Part shown: in pieces, positions 42,941 to 55,675 of the stretch
Layout of the letters: each line of letters begins with the position of its first letter
Position numbering within the stretch: position 1 is the first letter of the stretch
Assembly (NCBI GenBank): GCA_036346405.1
Contig: CM070546.1
Location: forward strand, 102,058,826-102,122,825
Reading direction: 5' to 3'
Origin: Phyllostachys edulis
Lineage: Eukaryota > Streptophyta > Magnoliopsida > Poales > Poaceae
Length of the DNA: 64,000 nucleotides
Made by a program: the position numbers and the translations under genes
The notes under the pieces: model-generated
The model's database searches: none
Told to the model about the DNA's origin: nothing
What the model saw: only the letters and a program-made list of their open reading frames with translations

Positions 42941-44330
42941 CTCGATTGACTCTTACAAAGTGCAAAACATGCAATTAGAGGCATCCCTCCTTGTTCACAA
43001 GATGCAACACATGCACAATTAAGATGAGAAGCTTGCACTAGCTCAAGAGAGTGAAAATAATATGCCAAGAGTTGTCTCTCAACCAGCCATGATAGGTATT
43101 TATAGTCCACACATCAAAAGCTAGCTGTCGGAGGCTAGAAGGGTTGAAAAACAATGAAATCTGGTCTGACCGCCAAGGCGCCAACCAATGATTGATCAAA
43201 CTGGGCTACAGTGCAACGACTATATAACTACCCGTTACAGTCAATCCCGGTCAGACCTCCCTCATAGGGTTCGATCAGACCAGCCTTTTGGGAGGAAGAA
43301 AACTAAAAAACATGCCCTTTGGAAAAAGCTGACTGGCCTGGTCAATTCGGTCATGAATTTCAGCACAGGAACCCTCGAAAAATGGTCATAACTTTTGACT
43401 CTGATGTCGGAATTGAGTGATCTTGAGCTCTGTGGAAAGCTTAATCAAAGGGTTACACAAACCATCTATTTGATTGATCTCAAATATATTTTATCAAATC
43501 AAGAAGCATAACTCCAAAAGGCTAACACATGGTCTAAGTCAAAGAAAAGAGCAACAAACAATCTTATACCATGCCAAAGAAGGATGCTTAATCTTCAACA
43601 ATTTATAAAACACATTTGCAAATTTTAATATCATGCTACAAGGAGTAGATGCATGGACTTCAACCATTTGCAAAACACATTCGCAAACTATAGTCACATA
43701 CTACAAGGATTAGATGCACGAGCCTCAACTATTTGCAAAACACATTTGCAAACAGTAGCACCATGCCTAAAAAAGCTAAAGCAAGCGGGATTGAGCTATC
43801 AACACATTGATGAGACTCAAGCTACTAGACAAAACCCCTCTTAATCGTATGACAACATATACTAGCAATTCGACCTTTTAACCAAACATTGAGACCGGTA
43901 AAAGACTAGGAACACATCCTTAGCCTACGCTAGTTATACCTTTGCCTTGCACATCCACTCGGAGCTTTCACTTGATGACTCACATCTCCTCTCCAAGATT
44001 AGGTTCTTGACTTGAGCATCAACACATGATGCCAATCACTTGATTTGATGACTTTCAACACATGAAGTCATCCAAAGTCTTCATCATCATGGGACTCAAC
44101 CTATTTCACCAACTTATAGAAAATATTAGTCTCACAAAATGATTGTCATCATTTACCAAAAATACTCCATTAACTCATAATGACGGGTTTAGTTTCTTCA
44201 CCTAGCCCAATCACTCCATATGTCCAAGGTCAAAGCCACAAAAAATATACAAGCACTAAATAGTGCTTTTAATTTCGCATGACATTCATTATAGTATTTA
44301 ACTAGATCTCTCATTGTTGTATGTCTAGAA
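42940..44330 (-). repeat. LTR-like non-coding sequence, probably - strand
   Basis: No ORF of note. On - a TATA-like ctataaatacc lies at 43093-43103. The segment ggtctgaccgccaaggcg and neighbouring ggtcagacctccc resemble rice LTR sequence. Ends were not found, so the call is tentative. Confidence 0.35.
43565..43790. repeat. Three direct repeats of about 70-75 bp
   Basis: Each copy has a catgctacaagg-like start, tagatgca, and tttgcaaaacacatttgcaa or close variant. They lie at about 43569, 43632 and 43702. Confidence 0.7.
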
Positions 44331-44524
44331 ACAGCGAAAAATTTAGGATTATGTGCAATCCTCATGTAATTTTCAAACGGTTTAGACTCACAAAAGTTTA
44401 AAGGTGGATCCTGTAAAACAACTAAAAGACAAAGAGATTGATGAGCTACCTTGGGACTATAATCTCAGCTACGTACCGTACCGTTAGGGTTGTACTACAG
44501 ATGCGTCTGCATCATGATCAATCC

Positions 44525-44740
44525 TTATTTTGTTTTACATCTTGCAATATGTCTAATCAAGTTCCATGTTCCACTTGAAGACTTTGCAGACAATTTATGA
44601 TGACAAATTTTACAAACAACATATCTTACATGAACTCTATTTTCATTTGTCTTGGATTTCTTATCGAAATTGTCCGAGACACCCAATGTACTTAACCTGG
44701 ATCTCTTTGCTCTAGTGCTTGCAGACATAATGGCATTCAT
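44525..44740 (-). pseudogene. BED zinc-finger fragment of a hAT transposase
   Basis: On - the frame reads MNAIMSASTRAKRSRLS then ENRVHVRYVVCKICHHKLSA and SGTWNLIRHIARCKTK to a stop. The C-x2-C ... H-x4-C arrangement with GT-x-x-LxRH is the BED finger that plant hAT transposases use to bind element ends. The dimerisation and catalytic parts are absent, so this is a scrap about 70 codons long. Confidence 0.65.
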
Positions 44741-44867
44741 AGAGCCTGATGATGGTATTGTTTTTCTTCTGTTTGAGTTGGGGGCGCAACATTCTCGAAG
44801 GAAGCAAGATCCTCCGGTAAAATTCTGACATCAGCAATAGAAAAATTATCGTCCGAGTGTGATTAGA

Positions 44868-44935
44868 CGAAGAAAGAAGCACCGCGGCAAGTTCGACAAG
44901 TCGAAGATCCAGTGCTTCAATTGTTAGGAGTTCGG
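44868..44935 (+). pseudogene. Copia gag zinc-knuckle scrap
   Basis: RRKKHRGKFDKSKIQCFNC, stop, EFG: the lysine-rich lead-in and first half of a CCHC knuckle as in Copia Gag. It ends abruptly where the sequence tgtgagaaccctaactac begins, probably the edge of another insertion. Confidence 0.6.
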
Positions 44936-46558
44936 TGTGAGAACCCTAACTACTTAAATTAAACTAATCGACAATAAACCATAATGCGCAGTAAATAAAC
45001 TCATTAACATAGTAATCACAAGCAATTGAACGCATAGCAAATTAATAATATTCGGGACTCATTACCAGACTTTACAATAGAATCTCCAAATCAGTATCTC
45101 ATCATCAATTTAATCTCAAAGTCAATTACAAGAATCCTTTACAATCACAGGTAAAACAGTCAAAACAAACTCATAATTAAATTACAATAATTCTGTACAT
45201 CGGATCAACATACAAGAATCCATCTCCAGAAATTACAGTATGAATTTTAAAGTAATAATACAACATTATTTCACTCTCAAATAAATTACCAGAATTATTT
45301 ACATCAGAACAGATTATAAATTACAAATCTAGGTACATTGCAAAAAAAAAAAATCTTGCATGCATATCACCGAAGACTTTCCTTGACCATATATCGCCAT
45401 CCAGTTGAATCCGTTCCGAAACACTGACCACATCCATCATCCGCCAAACAACCAAAAGACAAGTGGTAGACCAAATGCATTAAATAGAAGCTAGAATAAA
45501 GAAGATTGCCGTCAGATTTGACGAAGATCATCGATGTCCCCAGACCAACCTAGGTTAGTCGGCATCGTCTCACTTCTAGTGGGTTTTATCATCCGGTAAT
45601 TTTAGAAATCCGACACCCATGTTATACTAACTTACCTTCACCGTAGAAAATCTAGAAAATAGTATTAGAGACCACCTTTGGACCAAAGGTCCAAAGCCAA
45701 ATAGTCATATGTGACAGTAGAGTGGATAGGGGAGGGGCAAATTGGGAATGCACAGGCCAAGAGAGTGAGGCAGCCTTAAGCCTTCTTTCTCTCCAAGCCT
45801 CACAACCCCACACTCATTTCATCCGTTCACAACTGAAAGCCAACACAAGCCCTCATTTCTTTCCCCAGCCGAGAGCACCCAACACAAGGCAAGCAAGCCT
45901 CCCAAAGCCACAACCCCAAACCTCACTCTGCCAACCACAACCGAAGTAAAGAGCAAGCCAAAACCACAAGCCAACTCCCACTGCCAACCAAGAACAAAGC
46001 ACTAGCCAGGCCTCACCACCACACCATTTCCACAACCCAGCAAGCCCACTACCAACCATAGAGCCAACAACCCAAGCTCAAGCAAGCCAAAACCAGCATC
46101 ACCCACCATTACACCATCCACAAACAACCCACAGAGAGCATCCGGAGAAGAGGAGCAAAGGAGTTGGGGAAGACGACGGAGCGAGAACGACAAGCAACGA
46201 CCAAGAACCGGCTACAACCACCGGAACCAAGCCAAGCCGACCGAGACCAAAGGAGCACCAAAAAGCACGATGACCACAACATGGCTGGCATCACCACATC
46301 ACTGCCTTTCCCAAACCAAACCCAGCAAGGTAACCCACTCTACATGCCCATTCTCAATTTCGCCCAATCCAAACCCCCTCGGTATGAGCAAGAAATGCAT
46401 AGAGTGCACTTACATCAATAACCCACAATATCATCATCCACCCACATCACGAGCCGAGTAGAAGCGGCGGGGAGTAGAGTAGTAGTAACTTCGATTGCAG
46501 CGCATAACAACGGCGGCAACACCACCACAGCGATAGCTCACTGACACTATTCACCATA
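44936..46558 (-). repeat. LTR-like sequence, - strand, interrupted by a solo LTR
   Basis: It starts tgtgagaaccctaactac (reverse complement ends CTCACA), is AT-rich to 45700 and then CA-rich on + (GT-rich on -) to 46560, as in LTR or leader sequence. It resumes after the solo LTR at 50136 and runs to about 50954. There is no pol. Frames such as 45722-45949 reflect composition. The far end and target duplication were not found. Confidence 0.35.
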
Positions 46559-46563
46559 CACAT

Positions 46564-49500
46564 TATCGGGACCCAAAATATGTGATGCGGACCCTCTGTG
46601 TATCTTGCACTAGTCGAGGATCACGCTAGTGCCTGCATTAACAACATCAGTGAAATATCATTTCCATATACAAATATAACTAATAAATAGGCAAATAACA
46701 ATAAACATCAAAGTAAAGACCTTATGGTCAAAGCTTACAATTAATGCTTCAGAGGGGCAAATAGCTCAATGAAGCTATAGCGGAACGAAACAGGATATCT
46801 TCAATGATGCCCATCCATATGCCCACAGGCAATCGGTAGGGGTCTTGTGACCTAGTTCTCCACAATCCTTGAAGTAGACCTTGTTGACTGACGATCCCTC
46901 CATTTTTGTTGCATGTTTTACAACACGCATGAGTACACAACCGTACTCGCAAGTCATACCACAGAAATGCAACATTTGCAATTTGAATATGAATAATAGA
47001 TTGAAAGCATAATTCAAAAAAAAATAGACAATAATAAGTTTTATCATTTGTTTTCATAAAGACACATAGCCTAATCAAGTTATTCACATAGCTGCATAAG
47101 TTATCTCACACAGCTGTCCCATCCCAAGTTTTATGAAAATCTACCCCTCGTGTGAAATTTTCGAGCATTGTCCATGACCGCGGACGCGGCTATTCGAATA
47201 GATTGTTTAACACTCTGCAGAGGTTGTACACTTTACCCACAAGATGCAATCAACTGGATCAGAGTTGATCACAACAAAACCTTCGAAACTTCATCTCAAC
47301 ATTGACACTCCCGGTATGCTTAGCGCCACAGATGCACACGTTGGACGGAGAAGCGGCGAACCGCCCGTGATGCAACTACTTGGTAGTACACACCTCCACC
47401 CAATCCGACCGGCTAACCTACAACTTTGAGTAATCAATGTCTAGAATCCATAACTTACTAAGTTAGGCCGTCCCATACCAAGCATGTGGTTGTCTGAAAG
47501 GCCAGTTCAATGGCGCACAAGGTTAAGTCCTTAATTGGTGAGGCAAGACTTCCAAATTTTAACCTATCATTCCATAACACAGATCCACCATAAAAGCACC
47601 ACAGACCACTTGCCCCATCCAAAACCTTTTCCCACCCTATTGGTTAAGTGCAACATATGCCATCAACAGTAATAACACATAGTACACACAGTTTTATCAA
47701 ATGGTTCCATAGTCACTTAGTCAAGTTTATAATTGCGACTTACATGAAATGATGACTCGTAGCATGGCTAAGCAAACTAATCGTATCTAACCAACCCACG
47801 TTGGTAATACAATAGCACCAACTAAATAAACCAAACTAGGGTGACAAAAGATTATGGCATACAATTAGACAAGAAGGTCATAACAAATTGGATATTAACT
47901 AATCCCAAAAACATTGAAATAAATAATTAAAGTAAATGCAATAATTTGAATCAAAATATTTTAGAAAGCGGGTTCAACATGATCAAAGGTATAACTTGCC
48001 TTGCTATAGCAATGATGATCTTATTTAACTTTAATCTTCTACTTCCTTGATCTTGACTTCTTCTTGAAGTATCAACGTCTACTTACAATGAAAGCAAATA
48101 AACAAAACAAATAAATAACAAAGGCAAAACAAACTCCAAAAATTAAATAAAAATCTCAAATAAATAGATCTCAATTTAGATGAATTTAGAAATTTGAATG
48201 GGCTCAATCGGAGTTCGAATGAAAAGGATATAAGTTTTGAAAGATTCACATGAAATGATGAAATTAATAGAGAAAAGAATATTCCTTCGGATTAGAATAA
48301 AATAAAAGGAATTGGATACTTACAAGTGGGGTCCACTGGTAAGTGAGAGAGATGAAATCAATGGATGACATGTGGGACCAATTGGATTTATGAATTTCAG
48401 AAATTAAAAGAATTCCCGAAAAGAGTTAAAGGGAATGACAAGTGGGCCATTGGTTCATAGACCAAGTCCACGGACTAAGGTTTATGCATGTTGATCTGAG
48501 TTCATAGAACAGTGCACTGACATGTGGGGTTGGCTTGGCATAGAATAGGCTCACGGTAAACTCGGTTCATGAGTATCTGGTTTGGGTAGGATTTGAGTCG
48601 CCACATGGATCACCATGTGGACCGATGACCGGGGCGCCACTTAAGCAAAGAAGATGACTTGGAGGTGAGGTGGCGCACAAAGTGGCTGCCACGGTAGCCT
48701 GAAAAACCCACGAGAGGAGAAAAGCTCGAAGAAAAACCATGGCGGCGGTGATGGCGGTGAATCACGAGACGAGCAGGCGACTCAACTCTGGTGAAGACAA
48801 AAGCAGGATGCGAAGAGGCGAGGCCACTTGGAAGTGGTGGTTCGGCAGGGCGATAAGGACTCATTGGCGGTGATGATTTGGGCGGAGGAGCTCATAGCCA
48901 TAGCGGCGAGGACAAATGGATGGCGTCCAAGTGAATAAGAGGGAGCACTAGGGCGGGAAGTACAAAGGATCACTGAGAGAGGCTCGGGAGATCCGGAGGT
49001 GGGCCATTCCGGTGGCAATCCAAGGATGAACGGAGATAGGGAAGAACCACGACAGCGGCGGCGCAGCGGCGAAGAAACCCAATTAGAGGTGGGGATCAGA
49101 CGAGGGGTCCTTGGGACACGTTTTGACGTGCAAAGGGGACGGAGGAGCTTACCAAAATAGTAGATCGAACTCGGGTGCCGCGGTCGGATTTGGTGATGAA
49201 AACAAAAACAACGGAGCGGTGGTCTTTGGGAGGAGATGATGAGAGCACCGTGAAGCTTGCGTCGATGCGAATCCAACGGCGGTGGAAGCTCATGCAGAGG
49301 TGCTCTGACTACGACGAATTCCGGCGGCGAAGGCTTCGGTGGCCGGCTCGGTTCCTTGGTGATTGCGACACAAAGGAGATGGGAATGGTGCTGAGACTTT
49401 AGGGTTTGAGGGGAGGATAGCAATGCGCTTCTTGTGACACGGGGAGGCGGCCTTTTATAGCACCCGAAGGAGGAGTCCAGGCTGAGGACGCTCGGCCATG

Positions 49501-50130
49501 GCATGTTCCAGTGGGACACAGGAGTTGGACTCAAGCACGGTTGGAGAAGAAGCTCATGTGGCAAAGCGATCCAGCGAAGCGACTAAGAAAGGAAGGGCAG
49601 CGCTAAGCAGCTCTCGGCAGGGTCAAGGAAAAAAATAAGGCATGGCTAATGGCTTGAGCTCTTGGGCTTCAGCAGCGTGCGTGAGAGGAAGCGGAGGGCG
49701 GCCAAGACTCTGTGGCTTTAACTACAGGCGGGCTCGGGAGGTCTGTGAGGGACAAGCGAGTGGAGTGGGCTCCCACGAAGGAAGAAAGGGCGGGCCAAAG
49801 AAAATAGATTGGGTCGGATGAAAGGGAATTCGGCCCAAACAGAATCTGAGATTATTATTAGGTTTTTCTTTTTAGAAAATAGCAGGAAATCCAAATGCAA
49901 ATAAAAAGATAGCAAATGCACTCGGAAAAATTCTAGAAAATATATCCAAGCACATAGAACCCAAATAAAATAGTTTTTATAATAGTTGATGTTGAGATTA
50001 ACCATATTAAATTGTTTTTGACTTACGAAAGTCCCAATTAAGCTTTATTAATTCAAATAAAACTGGTGAATTTTTCCAGGACCTAAACTATTCAAAAGAT
50101 TTTTGAAAAGCCAAATTTTGGGACGTTACA
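46564..50130 (-). mobile_element. Solo LTR, 3567 bp, same family as 6075-8632
   Basis: Reverse complement starts TGTAACGTCCCAAAATTTGG and ends GGGTCCCGATA (a decayed CA end). It is flanked by CACAT at 46559-46563 and 50131-50135. Many internal blocks match the copy at 6 kb, for example gtagacgttgatacttc (48066 region here, 6986 there) and the aagtgtacaatttctgcaga region (47220 here, 7830 there). No gag or pol. The - ORF at 48782-49564 is GC-rich and shows no domain. Confidence 0.75.
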
Positions 50131-50135
50131 CACAT

Positions 50136-50954
50136 GCATCAACCAACCCACCTCCATCGCCTTCTACTTGCACATGCATCAACTAAACCACAACATAAGA
50201 ATGAACCAAACAAACATTGAAAAAAATGAAATAGCGAAAAGGAAAGTAAAGAAGGAACCTGAGGCGGGTCGGCGGTGGGTGAGGTGGAGGAGGCGCCGGG
50301 TGAGCAGGGGGCCACCGGTGAGGCGGTGGGAGCGGGCAACTGGCGCAAGGCAGCGGAGATCATGGGCGATGGCGGAGGGGCTAGGCTGGTGGAGCCGAGG
50401 AAGAGGTCTTAGGAAAAAATCGCCAAGAGTTCCATCGGCCAAAAGCAAAAAAATAGAATGGGGAATTGAGAAGGAATGTGGAAGATGGTGGCGGGACCTT
50501 GTGGTTGAAGCAAAGGAATAAAAAGGCGGAATTGGCCAATTGGATAGAAAGAGAGAGAAAAGGTAACAAGAAAGAAAAAAAAAAGAAAGGGGGATTAGAA
50601 AGGAGGTAAAAGGGTATTTTCTAGTAAAGATTATTGGTAGCGGTGTAGCGATAGAAGCGAACACGGTAATATATCACCTCGACCTTTGTGTAAATATCGG
50701 ACCAAATAAATTTATAAACTACGTGAGGATAACTAATAGTAGACCAACGATGAAAATAAAAGCAAAAAAATGTGTAAAATTAATCTAAGGATTTTAAATA
50801 AATTAAGTCATCGGTAGCACTCGCTAAATTAAATAAATAACCTAATGTGTTAGAAATACTTTAATCGGGATAGAATAATTAAATTAAACAACAGCCGAGT
50901 AAAATCGATTAGGCAGATTTGCATGAATAAAATTGAATAGACCTAGTTGCATTT
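50136..50954 (-). other. Continuation of the interrupted LTR-like sequence
   Basis: GC-rich to about 50420, then AT-rich. No coding sequence recognised. It ends where the LINE tail begins. Confidence 0.3.
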
Positions 50955-51349
50955 TTTAGATAATGGAAGAGAAAAACTCTCTCCCGGCCTCTGCATTGAG
51001 GATGCACACATCCCATTTATTAAAAGGACAGAAGTAACAAAATAACCAATGTAGCTAAAAGTGGCAAGAAGCCTTACAACCATCAAAAGACAAATGACAA
51101 ATCTTAAACATTGCCAATCCGATGACTAGGCCACCACCCATGGAAATTAAGTTTGTATACAAACTCAACCTTAGGCTTCCATCCTCCATATACTCTGCTA
51201 GGCGATGTTTGTAATTTTGCCCAAGCACGAAGCCAAAATCCACACAAGAAGATAACCTGCAAGGGATTAGTGATAATCTTTTTATTAAAAATAACATCAT
51301 TATGACAACACCAAATAGACCAACATAAGGCACTAGCTCCCACCAGGAG

Positions 51350-52250
51350 TTATGACTTTAAATTTGTTGGAATACCAGCTAACCAATTCACGAACATGTT
51401 TGTTGTGCTCATAGGGGAGGGTAAATTAAACGCATATCGAACAACCCACCATGCAAGACGCGCATAAGGGCAGTCAAAAAAAAGATGTTGAATTGTTTCC
51501 TCTTTAATACAGAAACAACACTGTTTGCTTCCCCTCCAATTTCTTTTAAGCAAATTATCGTTAGTTAAAACGACCCCTCTTTTGAGATACCAAAGGAAAA
51601 TCTGCACTTTTAAGGGCATTTTAATTAGCCAAAATAAATTCCTAATAGGGACTTGAAAATTGCTAATTAGTGCCCCATAGAAAGACTTGACCATAAACAA
51701 GCTAGATTTATTTAAATTCCACTTAAATATATCCTTTTGAGAGTTTAACTGTAAATTAGCAATTCTCAAAATTAACTCATGTAACTTTGGTCCAATAATA
51801 GGTCTTCGAAAGGAAATATTTAAAGGAGTCGATCTCATAATAGTTGCCACAGTATCCTCCTTTCTCCTTACCACATTATAAAGAATAGGATATCATCTTT
51901 TCAGCGGAGAATCTCTTAACCAAATATCTTCCCAAAACCTAGTTTGCATTCCATTTTTAACCTGGAATGACCCAAAGCTAAGAAATTGATCTTTAATTTT
52001 CATAAGACCCGACCAGAAATGGGAAGTCCCATGCTTTTTAACCACCTGCAAAAGACTCTTGTCACCCAAATACTTCCTCATTAGCAACGATTGCCAAACA
52101 CCTTCTTCATTAAGCAATTTAAATAACCATTTTCCAAGTAAGCTTTTATTTTTTGTGTCTAAGTTCGGAACGCTTAGACTGCCATGCTCTTTGGGAGAAC
52201 ATACTAAACTCCATTTAGCAAGCCTGTATTTTACGTTTATGATTATCACT
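51350..52250 (-). pseudogene. LINE C-terminal region with zf-RVT
   Basis: Two frames, 51893-52249 (KEHGSLSVPNLDTKNKSLLG, FWEDIWLRD) and 51350-51874 (LKVQIFLWYLKRGVVLTNDN, C-x2-C zf-RVT). The conserved Cys and His residues are present (CCFC ... H ... C). Confidence 0.75.
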
Positions 52251-52549
52251 CTGCTAGAAGAATCTAGATCGATAAAAGTCTAGTCGTTTGAGAATTTGTC
52301 TAGGAAATTCAAAAAAAGAAAACATAAACATTGGCAGACTGCTTAGTACCTAGTTAATAAGTACTAACCGTCCCCCCACAGACATATTTTTTCCTTTTCA
52401 ACTACTAAGTTTTTTCTCAATTCTATCCTCTACCCCTTTCCAATCCCTATTCCTTAACTTTTTAAAGTGGATAGGGATGCCTAAGTACCTGAAAGGAAAA
52501 GCACCCACTTCACAACCAAATAATTGTGTAGGCTGTGGTTCAACATGAC

Positions 52550-53250
52550 TTTAGCGAACCAAAACAAAAATCTCACTCTTATGGAAATTAATCTTTAAAC
52601 CGATAATTGTTCAATGACACAAAGAATAAGTTTCAGATTTTTGGCTTGTTCCAAATCATTATTCAAAAAGAGGATCGTGTCATCAGCATATTGTAAAATT
52701 GATAACCCATCCTCAATCAAGTGAGGAACAATACCTGATATAAGGCCTGCTTCTTTAGCACGTGAAATAAAAATGGCAAGCATGTCCCCTGCAATGTTAA
52801 AAAGAATAGGGGATAAAGGATCACCTTGCCTAAGACCCTTCTGAGTTTGAAAAAAGGAGCCAAGATCATCATTAACTTTTATTCCAACACTTTCTCCCTT
52901 AACTATACTTTCCACCCAGAAGCACCACTTAGCAGAAAAGCCTTCATCCTTAAAGTTTGAATTAAAAATGGCCATTTAACCTTGTCATAAGCTTTCTCAA
53001 AATCTATCTTGAAAACTATTCCATCCAAATTCTTTTTATGCAATTCATGAATGGTTTCATGAAGGATAACAACTCCATCAATAATAAATCTCCCCTGCAT
53101 AAAAGCTGACTGGGAAGGTCTGACAACCTTTTGAGCTACACCCATAAGTCTATTAGTAACAACTTTAGTAAAAAATTTTAAAGCTAACATTTAAAGACAA
53201 ATAGGTATGTCTTGTTGTATTTGTTTAGCATCCGCTTTTTGGGAAGCAAT
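52550..53250 (-). pseudogene. LINE reverse transcriptase domain
   Basis: Fingers and palm motifs: GVITLLPKK-like at about 53240, AFMQGRFI at 53085, IDFEKAYDKV at 53000, QGDPLSPILFN at 52810, and the catalytic YADD at about 52690. Frameshifts split it at about 52940 and 53190. Confidence 0.8.
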
Positions 53251-53275
53251 GTAATGATCCCAAAATTCAAGCTAA

Positions 53276-54150
53276 AGAGAGGAAGAGAGCATGCGGGTAT
53301 GGGTAGTATTCTATTCTCATGCGATAAAATGCAAGAATAGGCAACCAACGATTCCAATGCCAGTAGACTGTAGAACAACTGCAGTTGGGGAGTGCTAACT
53401 TAACGGGGGAATCCGAAAAATGTTATTAAATTAAAATCTGCTGATAAAGAAAATCAACTAATTGTTGTACGCGTAATAACACCAAAAACAACTAAATATT
53501 TATTTATTATTTGCATCTGTCGTATGATTGCAAAAGATGAACCAACACAGACCGGAGTAGCTGATCTGGATTTCATCGATGCAGATCTTTTCTATGATTA
53601 CGAAGGCAAGCTTACCTCTTGAACATCAACCTAGTTATATTAAATGTAAAAGTTACATTCTGTATAATTATACATATGTGCATGAAAATTATGTCTCAAA
53701 AATCAAATCGGATAAATGAAAGAAGAAGATGAAAGATATGAGAAATGAGAGAATAGCCAGTATAAATGAGAAAAGCGGTTATCTTTGCCAAGAGAATATT
53801 AAATTTGGTAAAGGGGTCGTGGCGGGGAAAAGAGATGAGGAAGAGGTGAGACCCTTTACATATGGTTAACATATAAGGACCAACAAAATTCTTACTCGGA
53901 TAAGAGGTCATATTTAAGTACCAACCATGTTTCCATTTCGACAGGCAAAAAATGTTACCTTGTTACGTGGCTATACTCTCCACATCAGGTAAGTAATATG
54001 TGTGAGTGGTGTGAGTATGGAGGAACCCAAGACCGGTAGAAAAGTCCAGAAATGGGGGATCCAAGGTGATATAGTACCACACGATGGAGTGTTGGATGCA
54101 GGGAGTTCGACCCAACCAACATTACGAGAACTCGGCGAAGGGTTACGGGT
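53276..54150. other. Mixed sequence, no gene recognised
   Basis: 53276-53690 shows no recognisable feature. 53950-54150 may be the 5' internal part of a - strand Copia element (see the LTR at 54164). Confidence 0.3.
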
Positions 54151-54163
54151 AGGCTATGATAGC

Positions 54164-55675
54164 ACAAAATAAAATTTTACCGTGTAACCAAGGAACCTCC
54201 GCTAGTAATAGATCACGAGATTACCACTAGATCGCGCCGGCTAAATGGCGGAAGTAGAGTCGATGTAATGAGTTGATCTTGATCGTGATCGTACTTGCCG
54301 CGTGTCTTCTCATACGCCGATGATGCGTCACGAGTTGCGGATCGTCCTAGTCTTGATGCTTCGCAACAACACCTCCAAGGTATCCTGCGTGCAGGGGTAG
54401 GGACACCACGCATTGGAGTGCTAGTCTTGGCGGCGTGAGTGCGAGGAAAGCGTGGCTATTAGGGTTTGGAGATCTTTAAAAAATGATCATTCACCCTATG
54501 CCATCGCCCTCTATATATAAGCATCCATGATGGGTCTCGTACTTGAGACCCATTAGGAACTAAATGGTCCACAAGAATTTGGATCACCATCCAAATCAAA
54601 TCCTAGCCCTTTAAGTGTGTGACCCTATATGTTCATGTGTAATCGGTTGTGACTCGGAAACTCTTTTCCGACCACGAGTCGTTAACGGTACCTAGCAGCA
54701 CATAACGATTCCCAAACACACATAGAATATATCGGATGAACCTTAATGCAATATGATCTACGACCAGGTCCATATCACTAATGACCAGCTCGTATCTCTA
54801 TACGACCAGTTCATATTTGGTCTCGACCAATTCGTAACTCCTCACGACCAGGTTTCGACCACTTAGTGACCATATTCGACCAGGTTGTATCTCCATACGA
54901 CTAGACCGTATCTAATCGAACTGAAAGATCTTCTCATGTATTCTCCCTTTGCCTCATGATATCTTGTTGAACTCTAGGTGAGATGTTGTGTCATCCATGG
55001 ATTGTTCAATACTTTCTCGATTGAATGTTGAATAACTTCATGTGGTCGACACTTCGACCACTAGTGGCATGGCCATGCACTTTCTTTATCTGAACACAAC
55101 GAGGGGCCCAAAGACATCTCTCCTGTTATGTTAGGAGGGGAAAATCTCATATCCGATCAGTCACATCCCTCTGCATGTTTCATAGCATACCCAAAGCTAC
55201 CTTTATAACTACCCAGTTACGAGTAGTGTTTGGCAACCCCTAATAGTACTATTACACATGTAGAAAACTATGCTTTGATCTCAGGTCTAAGGATTATACA
55301 TCACCATTGCTTGAGACCAATGATGACACATGAAATCATAACAATCTCAAGCTGTGTCTTAAGGTGGGTCACACCAACACCATGTTCTCTAACATGTGTC
55401 CATATTATTAGTTTGATATCTGCATATCTATGACACATGAAATATAGTCATCAACCAATACATATGCTAGTCTATTCATATGTGTTCTCATATGTTTTTC
55501 GACTAGGAACATTTAAGAATAATTATCATGAAATATAGAGTTTCACAATCAAGTCACATACTTGATAATAAATATTAACAATATTATTCTAGGAACAAGA
55601 TAACATATTATCAATGTTATAAACATAATGAAATATAATCATCTCCATGATTGCCTCTAGGGCATATTTCCAACA
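54164..55675 (-). repeat. Copia LTR, - strand, about 1.5 kb
   Basis: On - it begins TGTTGGAAATATGCCCTAGA, a start shared by grass Copia LTRs of the Angela/BARE kind. It has a TATA box (gcttatatatagagg, near 54512-54524) and a cluster of short cgaccag repeats at 54771-54912. It ends near gtaaaattttattttg. A polypurine-like gtgcaagggagat lies immediately before it at 55676-55688, and a decayed primer site (tgctatcatagcc against TGGTATCAGAGCC) lies immediately after it at 54151-54163. Confidence 0.6.

Larger units (their letters stand above)
50955..53275 (-). mobile_element. L1-type LINE, 5'-truncated
   Basis: On - the order is FGIITLLPKK, RPSQSAFMQGRFIIDGV with IDFEKAYDKV, GLRQGDPLSPILFNI, LQYADDTILFLNND, then KWSLVCSPKEHGSLSVPNLD and the zf-RVT segment CCFCIKEETIQHLFFDCPYA. 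This is the reverse transcriptase and C-terminal part of a plant L1 LINE. The 3' end on - is a short A run (taaaaaa) at 50954. ORF1 and the endonuclease are missing, so it is a 5' truncation with internal stops and frameshifts. Confidence 0.85.

Noticed and set aside
45722..46461. CA-rich frames on + and GT-rich frames on -
   Set aside because: Composition bias in LTR-like sequence; no domain.
48782..49564. 260-codon - ORF inside the solo LTR
   Set aside because: GC-rich and arginine/serine/proline-rich, no domain, and the homologous solo LTR at 6 kb has no matching frame of that length that I can see.
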